Shown piece by piece: positions 25,818-36,100 of a DNA stretch of 64,000 nucleotides (its first letter is position 1; every line of letters starts with the position of its first letter). Source of the DNA: Verrucomicrobiaceae bacterium (GTDB lineage Bacteria > Verrucomicrobiota > Verrucomicrobiia > Verrucomicrobiales > Verrucomicrobiaceae); NCBI GenBank assembly GCA_016713245.1, contig JADJPM010000005.1:558001-622000 (forward strand), read 5' to 3'. Under the pieces are notes generated by a model. That model ran no database searches. It saw only the letters and a list, made by a program, of their open reading frames with translations, and had not been told where the DNA came from. The position numbers were made by a program, and so were the translations under genes.

Positions 25818-26135
25818 TCAGGAATACTTCACGTCCTTCCGCGGCTCCATTTCGAAGGCGGTGCTCTCTTGCTCGGAGATGTTCGGCTTGAGCACTTCTT
25901 CGCGATATTTGATGTAGTAGGGGTCGTCCTGGCAGATGGCGAGCTTGTCCATGGTCTCGACCTCGATGTGGACGAACCAAGGGTAGGGGTCGGAAGGGTT
26001 CACCCGCTTGCCCGTTTTAACCGCCAGGACCTCTGGGACACGCAGGAGCAGCACGCGAGTCTGGGCCATGAGGGTCTCCAGCTTCTCCGGGGTGACCTCG
26101 GGCTTGAGCTGAAATAGGCTCAGGTAAGCAATCAT
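25818..26135 (-). CDS. Dabb family (stress-responsive A/B barrel) protein
   Basis: The 105-residue protein starts at the ATG at 26135. It has the Dabb pattern: an N-terminal strand with hydrophobic residues (MIAYLSLFQLKPEVTPEKL), a helix (LETLMAQTRVLLLRVPEVLAVKTG), a central strand (PWFVHIEVETMDKLAICQDD) and the PYYIKYREEVLKPNI motif. Dabb proteins form dimeric ferredoxin-like barrels and their role is mostly unknown. The gene lies 38 bp downstream of nuoA on the same strand and may be cotranscribed with it. Confidence 0.8.
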   Translation of the reverse strand: MIAYLSLFQLKPEVTPEKLETLMAQTRVLLLRVPEVLAVKTGKRVNPSDPYPWFVHIEVETMDKLAICQDDPYYIKYREEVLKPNISEQESTAFEMEPRKDVKYS

Positions 26136-26173
26136 GTAGAGGTCGGTTTTTGGGGGCCGGAAAGGGCGGCCGG

Positions 26174-26548
26174 TTAGGATTTCCAGTCGAGCACGCCCTT
26201 TTTCCAGGCGTAGCCGAAGGCTCCGAGCAGGATGGCGGCAAAGACGAAGGCAAAGGCGAGAATAGACGGCCCAAAGGCGGCGAGGTAGTCCTTATAAACG
26301 ATGGACCAAGGGTAGAGGAAGACGACTTCAATGTCGAAAAGCACGAAGAGCATCGCCACGATGTAGAATTTCACGCTGAAGCGCGGCTGGGCATCTCCGA
26401 TGGGCAGCATACCGCACTCGTAGGCGCTGTCTTTGATCACATTCCGTTTGGCTGACTTCCCGAGCAGGGCGGAGGCGATGAGGGTGACGACCGCGAACCC
26501 GGCGGCGATGACCAATTGAAGCAGAATGGGAAGGTAGTTTTCCAGCAT
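26174..26548 (-). CDS. nuoA: NADH-quinone oxidoreductase subunit A
   Basis: The 124-residue product has three transmembrane helices (about 5-28, 61-83, 90-112). It carries the subunit A signature DSAYECGMLPIGDAQPRFS followed by FYIVAMLFVLFDIEVVFLYPW. NuoA is part of the membrane arm of complex I, near the quinone site. I chose the ATG at 26548; a longer frame upstream has no membrane or signal sequence. No other nuo gene is next to it in this window: downstream is a Dabb protein, upstream a small basic protein. In many bacteria nuoA heads the nuo operon, so a stand-alone copy suggests a scattered or duplicated complex I gene set. Confidence 0.95.
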   Translation of the reverse strand: MLENYLPILLQLVIAAGFAVVTLIASALLGKSAKRNVIKDSAYECGMLPIGDAQPRFSVKFYIVAMLFVLFDIEVVFLYPWSIVYKDYLAAFGPSILAFAFVFAAILLGAFGYAWKKGVLDWKS

Positions 26549-26620
26549 GGGGCGAGCGGATAAGGGGGAAGGCTGACGGGTAGCGAGCGGGTGAGGAGGC
26601 GTCAAATCTTGTTCACAAAA

Positions 26621-26655
26621 CAAACAGGCCGCCCGGTTCACGGACGGCCTGTTTG
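26621..26655 (-). terminator. Terminator of the small basic protein gene
   Basis: A perfect 11-bp stem (26621-26631 with 26645-26655, CAAACAGGCCG) closes a 13-nt loop. On the minus strand it is followed by TTTTGTG. It lies 23 bp downstream of the stop at 26678. Confidence 0.75.
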
Positions 26656-26677
26656 CGAGGAGCTAGGCTGAAATGGA

Positions 26678-27019
26678 TTAGCGACGAGCAGCGATGGCAG
26701 CCGCATTGCGGGCAGCGATCGCGGCCTGATGTGCCTCACGAAGGCCTTCGAGGCCTCGGTAGGTCTTGCCCACCTTGGCGCAGAGGCCACGGCTGACGAG
26801 ATTCTGAAGCTTCTCGTAGCTACGAAGGCGAAGCATTTCTTCACCACCGCTGACGGCGTTTTTGAGCTTCAGATTGTCGTAAACGAGGCGGAAAAGCTGG
26901 TTGAACTCGTAAGTTTCCTGGCTGGAAAGGACATTGACCAGTTCGTCAGTCACATGGTCAGGGACTCGACGGGAAAAACGTGTCTTGCGTACAGGAGCGG
27001 TAGTAGTCGTGGTAGCCAT
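26678..27019 (-). CDS. Small basic protein of unknown function
   Basis: I chose the ATG at 27019, giving 113 residues that start MATTTTTAPVRKTRFSRRV; the frame stays open upstream but that part is non-coding in character. The protein is strongly basic, with helices VTDELVNVLSSQETYEFN and LKLKNAVSGGEEMLRLRS and an Ala/Arg-rich tail (AAIAARNAAAIAARR). There is no signal peptide or membrane helix. The basic composition and size suggest nucleic acid or ribosome binding. I do not recognise the family. A strong terminator follows. The IS630-type element lies about 137 bp upstream and may have changed its promoter region. Confidence 0.75.
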   Translation of the reverse strand: MATTTTTAPVRKTRFSRRVPDHVTDELVNVLSSQETYEFNQLFRLVYDNLKLKNAVSGGEEMLRLRSYEKLQNLVSRGLCAKVGKTYRGLEGLREAHQAAIAARNAAAIAARR

Positions 27020-27155
27020 AGGAGATCCAACTTTAACACAACCTTGGCAGCTTTGCGACGGTTTTGTGAGAATATTAGCCCTTCGCCCTATCTGGAATGA
27101 GCAGAAGTGGCAAATCGCACCTTGACTTGTGAATAACTGAGCGAACTCAGGCCTA

Positions 27156-28280
27156 GACCAGCTCTCAAAAAGAATGTCATAAACGCGTCTTTGGACGGCA
27201 CTGCGACTGAAGAATGGTGGGTTGATCGAACAAAGAGCGTAGGGAGGCAATGATGCGGTCCTGAAGTTCTTCGGAGGTTTTGGCAATCCAGCCGTTGAAC
27301 CAGTCTGCTTTCATGCGTAGCCACAGTCGTTCGATGGGATTAAGGTCAGGTGAGCGTGCTGGCAGATACTCCGGTTCGAAGTGGTGCCAGTTCAGACTCT
27401 TCGTCTTGTGCCATGAGGCGTTGTCGAGCACGAGGATGGCACGGCGACCCTCCACTGGCGGATTCTCCTCAGCCAGCGTGTCGAGGAACACTTGGAAGGT
27501 CACACTGTCGCACAGGTTGAAAAGCAACGCGCCGAGGCGACCATCCTTGGGACGCACGGCACCAAAGACGTTGTAACGGATGTGCTCTCCAAGGTAGGGG
27601 GAGTGGCGCACTTTGCCGATCTTTGTCCACGTGCGGCGTGGGCGCGGATCGCCTTCGAAGCCACTTTCGTCACTGAACCATAGGTCGATGTTTGGATCGG
27701 CCACCCAGTTCTGAAGCTTTTCACAGAAGGCTTGGCGCTTGTCCTCATCCTGATTAAGCGGCCATGGGCGTGGCACTTTGAGACGATAGTTGTGCTCGTG
27801 GAGGTAACGCACTGTCGTGCTGTAACCGAGCTGAGCTTGCAGGTTCTCTTTGATCCAACCGTGTAATTTGACTGCGGTCCAGTGGCTCTGTCCAGCCAGC
27901 GATGGGTCTTCGATGATGGGGACGATCTTTTCACTCACTTGCTCTTTGGGCAGGATGCGGTGGCGTCCGCTGCTGCGCCCAGGAATGAGGCCGTCGAGAC
28001 CCGCGAGATTGAAAGCTTTGATGAAACGCAGCACCTGCCTCGGACTAAAGCCAGAAAGGGCTGCGACTTCTTCGCGACTTTTGCCCTCACAAAGCCAACG
28101 CAGTGATTGGAGCCTGCGAAACCCCTTTTTTGTCGGCGTGCAATCCATCGCAACGCGCACCTCTTCCAAGGTTGCGTTTTCAAGATTGAGTTCGATGCAC
28201 GGACGGGCCACCGCCGCCTATTCATTACTACAATTCTAAAAAGTACAGCTCGAATGTGACATTCTTTTTGAGAACTGGTC
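27156..28280 (-). mobile_element. IS630-type insertion sequence, complete (copy 1)
   Basis: The terminal inverted repeats are at 27156-27179 and 28257-28280, 23 of 24 positions identical (GACCAG..TCTCAAAAAGAATGTCA is shared), and flanked by TA at 27154-27155 and 28281-28282, the target duplication of this family. The element is 1125 bp and contains one intact transposase. Its right end abuts the stop codon of the DUF1501 gene. Intact repeats, target duplication and ORF suggest a recent insertion. Confidence 0.92.
27177..28211 (-). CDS. IS630 family transposase
   Basis: The intact 344-residue protein has an N-terminal helix-turn-helix region (LRWLCEGKSREEVAALSGFS, then PRQVLRFIKAFNLAGLDGL) and the DDE catalytic domain. 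The catalytic residues sit in LWFSDESGFEG, AILVLDNASWH and SPDLNPIERLWLR. It catalyses cut-and-paste transposition into TA sites. Translation ends inside the left inverted repeat (TGA at 27179-27177). The reading frame is uninterrupted, unlike the second IS630-type element at 56990-57987, and the two transposases differ clearly in sequence. Confidence 0.95.
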   Translation of the reverse strand: MARPCIELNLENATLEEVRVAMDCTPTKKGFRRLQSLRWLCEGKSREEVAALSGFSPRQVLRFIKAFNLAGLDGLIPGRSSGRHRILPKEQVSEKIVPIIEDPSLAGQSHWTAVKLHGWIKENLQAQLGYSTTVRYLHEHNYRLKVPRPWPLNQDEDKRQAFCEKLQNWVADPNIDLWFSDESGFEGDPRPRRTWTKIGKVRHSPYLGEHIRYNVFGAVRPKDGRLGALLFNLCDSVTFQVFLDTLAEENPPVEGRRAILVLDNASWHKTKSLNWHHFEPEYLPARSPDLNPIERLWLRMKADWFNGWIAKTSEELQDRIIASLRSLFDQPTILQSQCRPKTRL

Positions 28281-30052
28281 TAAACTGCGAAGTCGATCAT
28301 GTTCAGGTTCCGCGCGTCGAGAGTGGCGGTGCTGAGGTCGGGCTGGAAGCGGGTGAGATTGGGGAAGACTTGATTCACCTGGGCATCGGTGAGGCCGAAC
28401 CATTTGCCGATGAGGGAGGCTTTTTGATCGACGGCGGTGGTGGGGATCCAGCGACCGCGGTTGCCGGAGGCGTCGATGCCGCCATTGACGGTGAGGTCGG
28501 GGAACTGGCCGTAGATGCGGCCGCCTTTGACGGCGCCGCCTGCGATGATGCTGTGACCGCCCCAGGCGTGGTCGGAGCCGCCGGTCTGGTCGCTCTTGTT
28601 GGGGGTGAAGGTGCGGTTGAAGTCGGAGGCGGTGAACATCATCACTTTGTCCCACATGCCGATGGCCTTCATGGCATCGGAGAAGGCCTTGATGCTGCGG
28701 GAGAGGTTGTTGATGAGGTTGTACTGGCCCTGGTTCTGTGCGGTGGGATTGGGGATCTGCGAGGTGTGGGTGTCCCAGCCGCCGATCTGGACGAAGAAGA
28801 TCTGGCGCTTGTTGGAGAGCACGCTGCGTCCGGCGATCATGCGGGCGACGACTTTGAGCTGGTTGCTGAGGTCGGTCTGGCCGAAGCCGCCGGGGAACCA
28901 GTTGGTCCAATGGACGTCGAGGGTGGGATTGGGCGTGGCGGATTGGGCGAGGGCGTTGCCGACGAGGCCTTCGGTGTTGCGGGCGCTTTGCGGGACGCCG
29001 ACGTAGGTCTCGTCAAAGAGGCTGTCGTGGGAGGCGGCGAGGATTTGCTCGAGGGCGCGGAGTCGGTAGCCGGCGCTGCTATTTTGGTAGTTGGTGGCGC
29101 TGAGCGGATCGCCTGCAGTGAGGCCGTTGATGCCTGCGAGTGGCGTGTATTTGTTCGCGGGTGTGGTGCCCCCGAGGTAATGCGGATTCAGGGCGGTGTT
29201 GCGCAGCGCGGAGCCGTAGGCGGTGCTCGGTGTGCCGCCGCTGAAGCCGGTGAGGGAACTCACGGCACCGCTGGTGTTCATGAAGTAGGGCTGCTCGGTG
29301 AGGCCTATTTGGAAGCTGTTTGCCCCGGCGATGCTGACGCTGACGCCGAGGTCACCGCTATTCATGCCGGCGACGATTTCGGCGATGCGGCCGCCCCAGC
29401 CCTGCGAGAAGGGTTTGTCGGGCAATGAGGACTGCCACTGCACCTGCTGATCGGAGTGGGAGAAGAGCTGCGGGGGCTTGGTGGAGGCGGGCAGCGTATT
29501 GAAATTCGCCCGCGTGATGGTCTGCGTGCCGACGAGGGTGCCGATGTTGGCGACGAAGGCGAGGTCCTGCGAATCAAAGAGCGTCTTGAGCGGGTAAGCG
29601 CCGGGATGGAGGGCGAAATTGCTCTGCGTGTAGTTCGGACGGTTCAGGGGCTCAAACTGCCCGGCATTGAGCGGCGCGATGCGAGTCGTGACAGCGCTGG
29701 TGTTGTTGTTCGTGGTGCCGTCGAAGTAGCCGTTGTTGGCGGCGGGGGAGTAGTCGAACTGCGTGTCCGGGATGTTCAGGACACCGCGGCCAGCATTGTA
29801 ATCCGTGCGAGCGGCGGTGGAGCCTGCGGGAATGAGGAAGTTGTTCGAATCACCGCCACCATTCAAAAAGACGCAGACGAGGGCTTTGTAGTCTTCTCCG
29901 GCACTTTGAGCGGCAGCGGAGCCGACAAGCTTGTACTGGGCGATGGTGTTCACCAGTGAGGTGAGGCCCATGGAGGCGCAGCCGGTGCGAAGAAGGAAGT
30001 CGCGACGGTTTGGTTTGGAGCGGTCTTCGGTTTTCTTCAGAAAGATGTTCAT
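28280..30052 (-). CDS. DUF1501 family secreted protein (twin-arginine signal)
   Basis: The 590-residue product starts at the ATG at 30052. It has a twin-arginine signal (NRRDFLLRTGCASMGLTSLV) followed by the DUF1501 pattern: ALVCVFLNGGGDSNNFLIP, LFSHSDQQVQWQS, IFFVQIGGWDTH, MFTASDFNRTFTPN and SDHAWGGHSIIAGG. DUF1501 proteins are sulfatase/alkaline-phosphatase-like exported proteins of Planctomycetes and Verrucomicrobia without a proven role. The gene is 57 bp downstream of the DUF1800 gene, the usual partner. The TAG stop (28282-28280) is composed of the TA target duplication and the first base of the IS630 end, yet the protein is not shortened because the pre-insertion sequence also reads TAG. 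Confidence 0.92.
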   Translation of the reverse strand: MNIFLKKTEDRSKPNRRDFLLRTGCASMGLTSLVNTIAQYKLVGSAAAQSAGEDYKALVCVFLNGGGDSNNFLIPAGSTAARTDYNAGRGVLNIPDTQFDYSPAANNGYFDGTTNNNTSAVTTRIAPLNAGQFEPLNRPNYTQSNFALHPGAYPLKTLFDSQDLAFVANIGTLVGTQTITRANFNTLPASTKPPQLFSHSDQQVQWQSSLPDKPFSQGWGGRIAEIVAGMNSGDLGVSVSIAGANSFQIGLTEQPYFMNTSGAVSSLTGFSGGTPSTAYGSALRNTALNPHYLGGTTPANKYTPLAGINGLTAGDPLSATNYQNSSAGYRLRALEQILAASHDSLFDETYVGVPQSARNTEGLVGNALAQSATPNPTLDVHWTNWFPGGFGQTDLSNQLKVVARMIAGRSVLSNKRQIFFVQIGGWDTHTSQIPNPTAQNQGQYNLINNLSRSIKAFSDAMKAIGMWDKVMMFTASDFNRTFTPNKSDQTGGSDHAWGGHSIIAGGAVKGGRIYGQFPDLTVNGGIDASGNRGRWIPTTAVDQKASLIGKWFGLTDAQVNQVFPNLTRFQPDLSTATLDARNLNMIDFAV

Positions 30053-30109
30053 GGCGGTGAGGGGAGTGAAAGTTGGAAGAGATAGGACGGATCGGACAGA
30101 TCTGACGGA

Positions 30110-33100
30110 TCAGTGGCTGATCAAACCGGGGGCCCCGACGGTCATGAGATAACCGCACCATCTCACGCGGTCGCGGATGTCGGTGTTGAAGGTGTCGGTG
30201 GGAGGGGTTTTGGCGTTGTAGGTGCCTTCGGCGGTGTAGCGCTTGGTGGCGGGGAGATCGGTGCCGCCGCTGTGGGCGTAGATGGCCTCGATGATGGCCT
30301 GGCGGGCGTTGGTGGGCGGCAGCGGGCTTGGTGGCGTGGCGTGCGGCTCGATGAGGACGGGGAATTTGGCCTTCAGGCTGCCGCCGTTGAGCCAGAGGTC
30401 CATTTGATCGACGACGGCCTTGCTGGCGGCCCAGTGGGCTTTTTGCAGCTTGATGTTATCGGCGGCGCTGGGCGTGGTGGGGAACGGAGTCGGGATGGTG
30501 CCACCGTAGAGGCCTGCGAGCGTGCTGTAGAAGGTGCTGCGGTATTTGAGGATGCTCTCGGTGTAGTCGATGACGATGTTGTCACGCTGGTTGCTGCCGC
30601 CCTGATCGCTGTTGAAGTAGCCGTTGCTCTTGCCGATCTGCGGCGGCGGGATGAAGACCATCGGCGGATAGAGCGTGAGGGTCACATTGGTGCCGGGAGG
30701 CGGCTGGGTGTTGAGCTTGATGAGGATGCTGTCCGGTGCGCCGCCTTCGGTGATGACGGTGTCGGTGCCGCCGACGTGGGTGACATCCACGCTAGCCACA
30801 TCATTGTCCCAAACGGGCACGGTGAGCGTGGCGACGCTGGCGTTGTGGTAGAGCGGATCGGCGCTGACGACGCTGTGGGTGATGAGGCCGTTGTGCGTGA
30901 CGGCTTCGATTGCGGCGTCGTCCACAGCGGTAATCGTGACCGTCTTCGGTGCCCAATCGGCCGGTGTGAAGGTCAGCGTGCTCTGGGAGAGGCTGAGCTG
31001 CGCATTCGCGGTGGCGGTGATGACCACGTCAGCGGTCGGTGCGTGGCTCAAAGCGAGCGTGTAGGTGTCGGTGACGCCGTTTTCGTTCGTGAGGGTGCTG
31101 CCGCCGCTTTGGATGGCGCTCACGCGGGAGCCGTCGTTGTCATAAACGGTCGAATTGACCGCCGTGACGGCTTTTCCGTCGAAGAAGGTGTCCGCACTGG
31201 CCACGGTGGCCGTGACGGTGCCCCAATGCAGAATGGCGGGTTCGATGACAGCGTCGTCGATGGCACGCACGGTGACGGTTTGGGCCACATTGTAGGTGCC
31301 TGAACCGGTGGTGCCCGGAATGAAGGTGAGTGTGCTCGGCGTGACGGACACCTGCGAATCGCCGGTGAAGGTCACGGTGACATTTGAGGTCGGCTGCTGG
31401 CTCAAAACGACGGTAAAGGTATCGCTTGTGCTGCTTTCGGTGACGCTGGTGAAGCCGCTGCTCTCCGTGATGCGCACCACGTTGGCGGCGGTGTTGTTCT
31501 CGTTGTCGGTGATGATGTGTGTGATGCTCGGAAGGGGGAGCGCGGCGTATTCCGGTGCGGAGCTGGCATTCACGCTGACGCTGATCGGAGCGAGGTGACG
31601 GAGCTCAGCGGTGGTGTCATCGACGGGGAGTGTCCAAAGCGTCTGCGCGGTATTCCAATTCGCCGAGGTGAAGGTCAGAGAGGCCGTGGTGGCGGCTCCG
31701 ACGGTGCTGGTGGTGCTCAGGCGGCTCTGGGAGCCTCCATTGAAGTCGAGCACGACATTGGCAGTCGGTGCCTGTGTGAGGACGACGGTGAAGCTGTCTG
31801 TGGTCGTGCTGCCTTCGGTGGTCTGCGTGGTGCCGCCGCCTTCCACGATGCTGACGCCGACGGAGTCATTATCGGTGACATGAACGGTTACGGGCGGGAC
31901 AAAGGCACCGTTGAAGTAGCTGTCCGTGCTGGCGACATTGAAGCCGATGACGCCGCTGTGGACGGTGCTTTCGACATCGGTGTCGTTCACGGCGGTGACA
32001 GTCACCGTTTTCGTCGTGGTATCGGTGCTGCTGAAACTCAATGTCGCCGGTGATACGGTGATCTGACCATTGGGCACGAGCGTGACGGTCACGGTGGTGC
32101 CGGTGGCGGGATTGCGGCCATTCATGCCGACGGTGAAGGTGTCGCCGACGTTTGGTGTGCCGCCGGAGCCGGCGGTGCCGCCTTCTTTGACCTGCGTGAA
32201 GATATTACTCTGCGTGACGGCCAGCGCAGGATCGTTGTCATCGACGGTGACGACCACGACGGGCGAATTCACGCGGTTGTAGGTCGGGTCGGTGCTGGTG
32301 ATGTTGTGCGTGATGGTAGCGGTGCCACTGGGCTCAGCGGTGGCATCATTCGTCGTGGTGACGGTGATGGTGACGGGAGTGTTCCAATTCGCGTCGGTGA
32401 AGGTGAAGGGCCCGGCGGGCGAGACCTGAATGCCAGTGCTGCTGGGCACGAGTGTGACGGTGCTGGTGCTGCCTGCATCCGGCCTGCGGCCAAGGGCGAT
32501 GGTGTAGCTGTCCGTGGTGCCGTTTTCGTTCACGACGGTGCTGCCGCCGCTTTCGGCGATCACGATGCGGGAGTCGTCGTTATCAATGACGGTGACGGGC
32601 AGCACGGGAGCGGTGGTGCCGTTGTAATTGGTGCCACTGCTCTGCGACATGGCATTGATGACCACCGGCGGGATCTGCGGTGCGGTGATGGTGACACTCG
32701 GAGTGGAGGTGTAGCCCAGGCCTGGGTTCGTGATGACGATGGAGTCCAGTTTGCCATCCGCAGCCAATTTGACGACGCCCGTGGCGGTGATGCGTGCAGC
32801 CGGTGCGGCGATCGTCACGATGGGAGCGGAGGTGTAGCCGGAGCCTGGGTTTGTGATCGTGATGCCGCTCAACTGGCCGCTCGCATTCACGCTGGCTGTG
32901 CCCGTGGCCGTAGTGCCAGCAGCAGGTGCGCTGAATGTGACCGCCGGCGCGGAGGTGTAGCCTGCGCCGACGCTGCCCATGGTGACCGAGCCCACGCCAT
33001 CGCCTGAGAGCACAGCCGTGCCGGTGCCAGTGACAGCAGCCGCAGGAGCAGCAAAGGACACCCCAGGCACGCCGACATAGCCATTGCCCACATTCGTGAT

Positions 33101-36100
33101 GGTGGTGCCGGTGACGCGGAAGTTCGAAATCGCCGCCGTGGCACTCGCAGGCACTGGCGGAGCATCGGAAGTGAAGCCCATCATGATGCCTTCGTTGAGG
33201 AAATCATCATTCGCCGTCACCGTGACCGTTTGCGGGCTGTTCCAGAGGATGCCGCTGCCGCCGGTGGGCTGGAAGACGATGGTCGAGGGGCTGAAGCTGA
33301 GCTGCGGCGAGCTCAGCGTGACGCTGACGGCCGCGTTCGGATTCGTGCGCAGGGCCACGGTGATCGTGTCGGTGAAGTCGCCCTCCATGACGCGAGTTTC
33401 CGTGCCGGTGTGGCGCAGGATGATGGTGTCGTCGTCATCGGCGATGTGCGTGGTGACGAGCGGGATGGGCATCCCCGCCGTGTAACCGCCTGCGGTGGCC
33501 ACGGTGTGCACCACACGGCCCCAATGCGGGCCTTCGCCGGTGGTGTCGTTGTTGCCACGCACGACGACGGTCTGCGGCACGTCCCAGTTCGCCGTGGTGA
33601 AGGTGCGTGTGTAAGCGGTGCCAAAAGTCGTGCTGGTGGCCGTTTGATTTACCTGCACACCATTGCCCGTGCAGGTGACGACCACACTGGCGGATGGCGC
33701 ACTGGCGAGGCGGATCGTGTAGCTGTCCATGCCTGCGGAAAGCGGGCTCACGGTGCTGGCGGACGTTTCCGAGACATCCGTGAAGCTGCTGCTCTCCGCA
33801 ATGACGATGCCGATGCCGCCATCGTTGTCATTCACATTCACGGACACGTCGGTGGTGACGAGGCCGTGGTAGTTCGCCGAGGTGGTGCTGCTCGTCGTGA
33901 TGACGATGCGGTCATTGCCGGTGCCAATGTTTTCCACGTCCGTGTCATCCGTGGCGGTGACGGTGATGGGCTGGTTGGCATTCCAATTCGCGTCCGTGAA
34001 GGTCAGCGTCGTCGGCGAGATGCTCACCTCGCCATTCGCGGAGGCAAAAGACACGTCCACCGAGGCTCCCGGTGGCAGCGGCGAGGCAAGGCGGAGGTTG
34101 ATCACATCCGTGACACCGCCTTCATGCACCCAGGTGCCCGAGCTGGTCTCCGAAACGACGAGTTGGTCATTCTTCGGCTCGTTCTCGATGAAGGTAACCG
34201 GCGTAGGCGGAATGGCGACGCCGCCGTAACCCGGCGCGGTGGCCGTGGCAGCCATGCGCACGCCGCTGTAGGCCATCTGGCTGATGTGCTGGTTGTTCAC
34301 GCCTACCATCGTGACGGTGATGCCGGTGTTCCAGTTCGCATCCGTGAGCTGGATCGTCGCAGGCCAGTTCAGCAGCGTGGAGCCACCATTCGTCGAAAAG
34401 CGCACCGCCGGTGTGGCGCTAGCGTTTCGGAAGATGAAATCAGCTCCATTGATCCCCGGCGTGCTGCTCATCGGTGCGAGAGTCATCCAGGTGTAACCAT
34501 AGAGGAAATTGATTTTCGAGATTTCCGCCGACTCGGTCGTCGTCTGCATTTCCGGCGCAAAAAGGCCTGCCTGGGAAAGTTTGCCCGGCACGGTGAAATC
34601 GGGGTAGAACCAGTTAAACACCGACGGAGCATCCAGCGGCGATTGCCCGAGGTTGGTGCGGAGCGACTCGATTCGGAAGCGGAACGGCCCGTCCGGCCAC
34701 GCAGCGGGTTTCGAGGGCGGAGAGAGATTGTAGGTGCCAAATTTCGACAACTCGCCGCCGGGGTATTTGGCCAGCGGTGCATCCGTATCGGAGAAACCGG
34801 TCTCCATGCTGCTCAGCAGGCTCACCGGAGCACCGGAAAAGGCTTTAAACTGACGCAGGATGTGCGCGAAGTGGATCATCGGCTCCTTCACCTTGCCGTG
34901 GGCGATGGCAGTGTCCGCGAGCTGGAGGCTGCGGGCTTCATAATCGAGCAAAATGGCCTTCACGACGTTGCCGAGCGTGCCGTTGCTATCGCGGTAAGCC
35001 TTCTGCACGCGGTAGATGTAGCCGGCGGATGGGTTTGAGGTCACGAGACGCTGAATCATCCAGCGGGAGATATTGATCGGCGTATTCGTGTGGCCGGGAC
35101 GCGTCGGGGAGACTTCGTCGTAGTTTGGGTAGGTGGCGTCTGTGCTGCGGCCAGCGAGCACGTCGTGAGCCAGCGTGACATCCTGCGCCGCCTGAGCATG
35201 CGTCTCGGCATCGGTCTTGCCGGTGGGGTTCCAAGGCAGGATCTTGTATTGAGCATGCTTGTTCTTCAGGAGCCACTTCGAGACCGTCGGGTCGGTCACC
35301 GTGACCGGCGGAGTCACCGAGGTATCGAGATAGCGGTGCTCATTGAAGTCATGATACACCGTGCTGCCTTGGCGGCCGATCACGACCATCGGCGTCGTCC
35401 ACGGAGCCTGCCAGTAGCGGTGCCCGTCCTGGCGGCCGAACCAGATGTTGTTGCCGCTGCCGTTCGCATAAATCGTGGGCGAGATGCGCTGATCCGTCGT
35501 ACCCACACTGCCGTAGCTGCCATTGATGCCCGCACGCACATTGCCATGCCGTGCGCCGTGCGAGAAGCCAGTGAAGACACGGGCCAGCTCGGAGATGTCG
35601 TTGTTGTCGTAAGTCGCGATGGGCAGGCCCTCGTTGCTCAAAATGAGGCTGCCGTCCGGGTGCCGCAGCACCAGGCCGATGGAGAAGAGCTGCATGATCT
35701 CGCGAGCATAGTTTTCATCCGGGCTGATGATGATACCGCCGCCAGCATCGTAAGTGGCGCGGTTGGAGATGCTGGTGAGGTAAATGCCCATCATCGGGTT
35801 CATCGACACCTTTTGCAGCAGGTCGCGGTATTTGCCGAAGGCACCCTCGGCGAGCATGTCCCACCAGTTGGCCGCGCCGTAGTGCCACTGGAGCACGCCC
35901 GCATCCCGCTCGGAGATGACGGTGATCTCGCTCAAGGCCTGCGCCACACGCTGGCGGAGCTGGTCCTGGCTTTGCAGCACCATCGTCCACCATTCGCGGC
36001 GGCGGTTTGGCGAGTTTTGCGGGTAATTGCCGCCAGGATCATTCGTGTTCGGGCTGCCGCTGTTCGCCACTGGCATACCGTTCACATAGGTGACACCCAC

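Noticed and set aside
30075..30112. Repeated GGATCGGACAGATCTGACGG-like tract between the DUF1800 and DUF1501 genes
   Set aside because: Partially palindromic around CAGATCTG but imperfect and short; it is probably a minor intergenic repeat and I cannot support a role.
30600..33900. Regular repeats that might suggest a CRISPR-like array
   Set aside because: The periodicity comes from coding Calx-beta-like repeats of about 100 residues; there is no short constant repeat with unique spacers. I see no CRISPR array or cas gene in the window.
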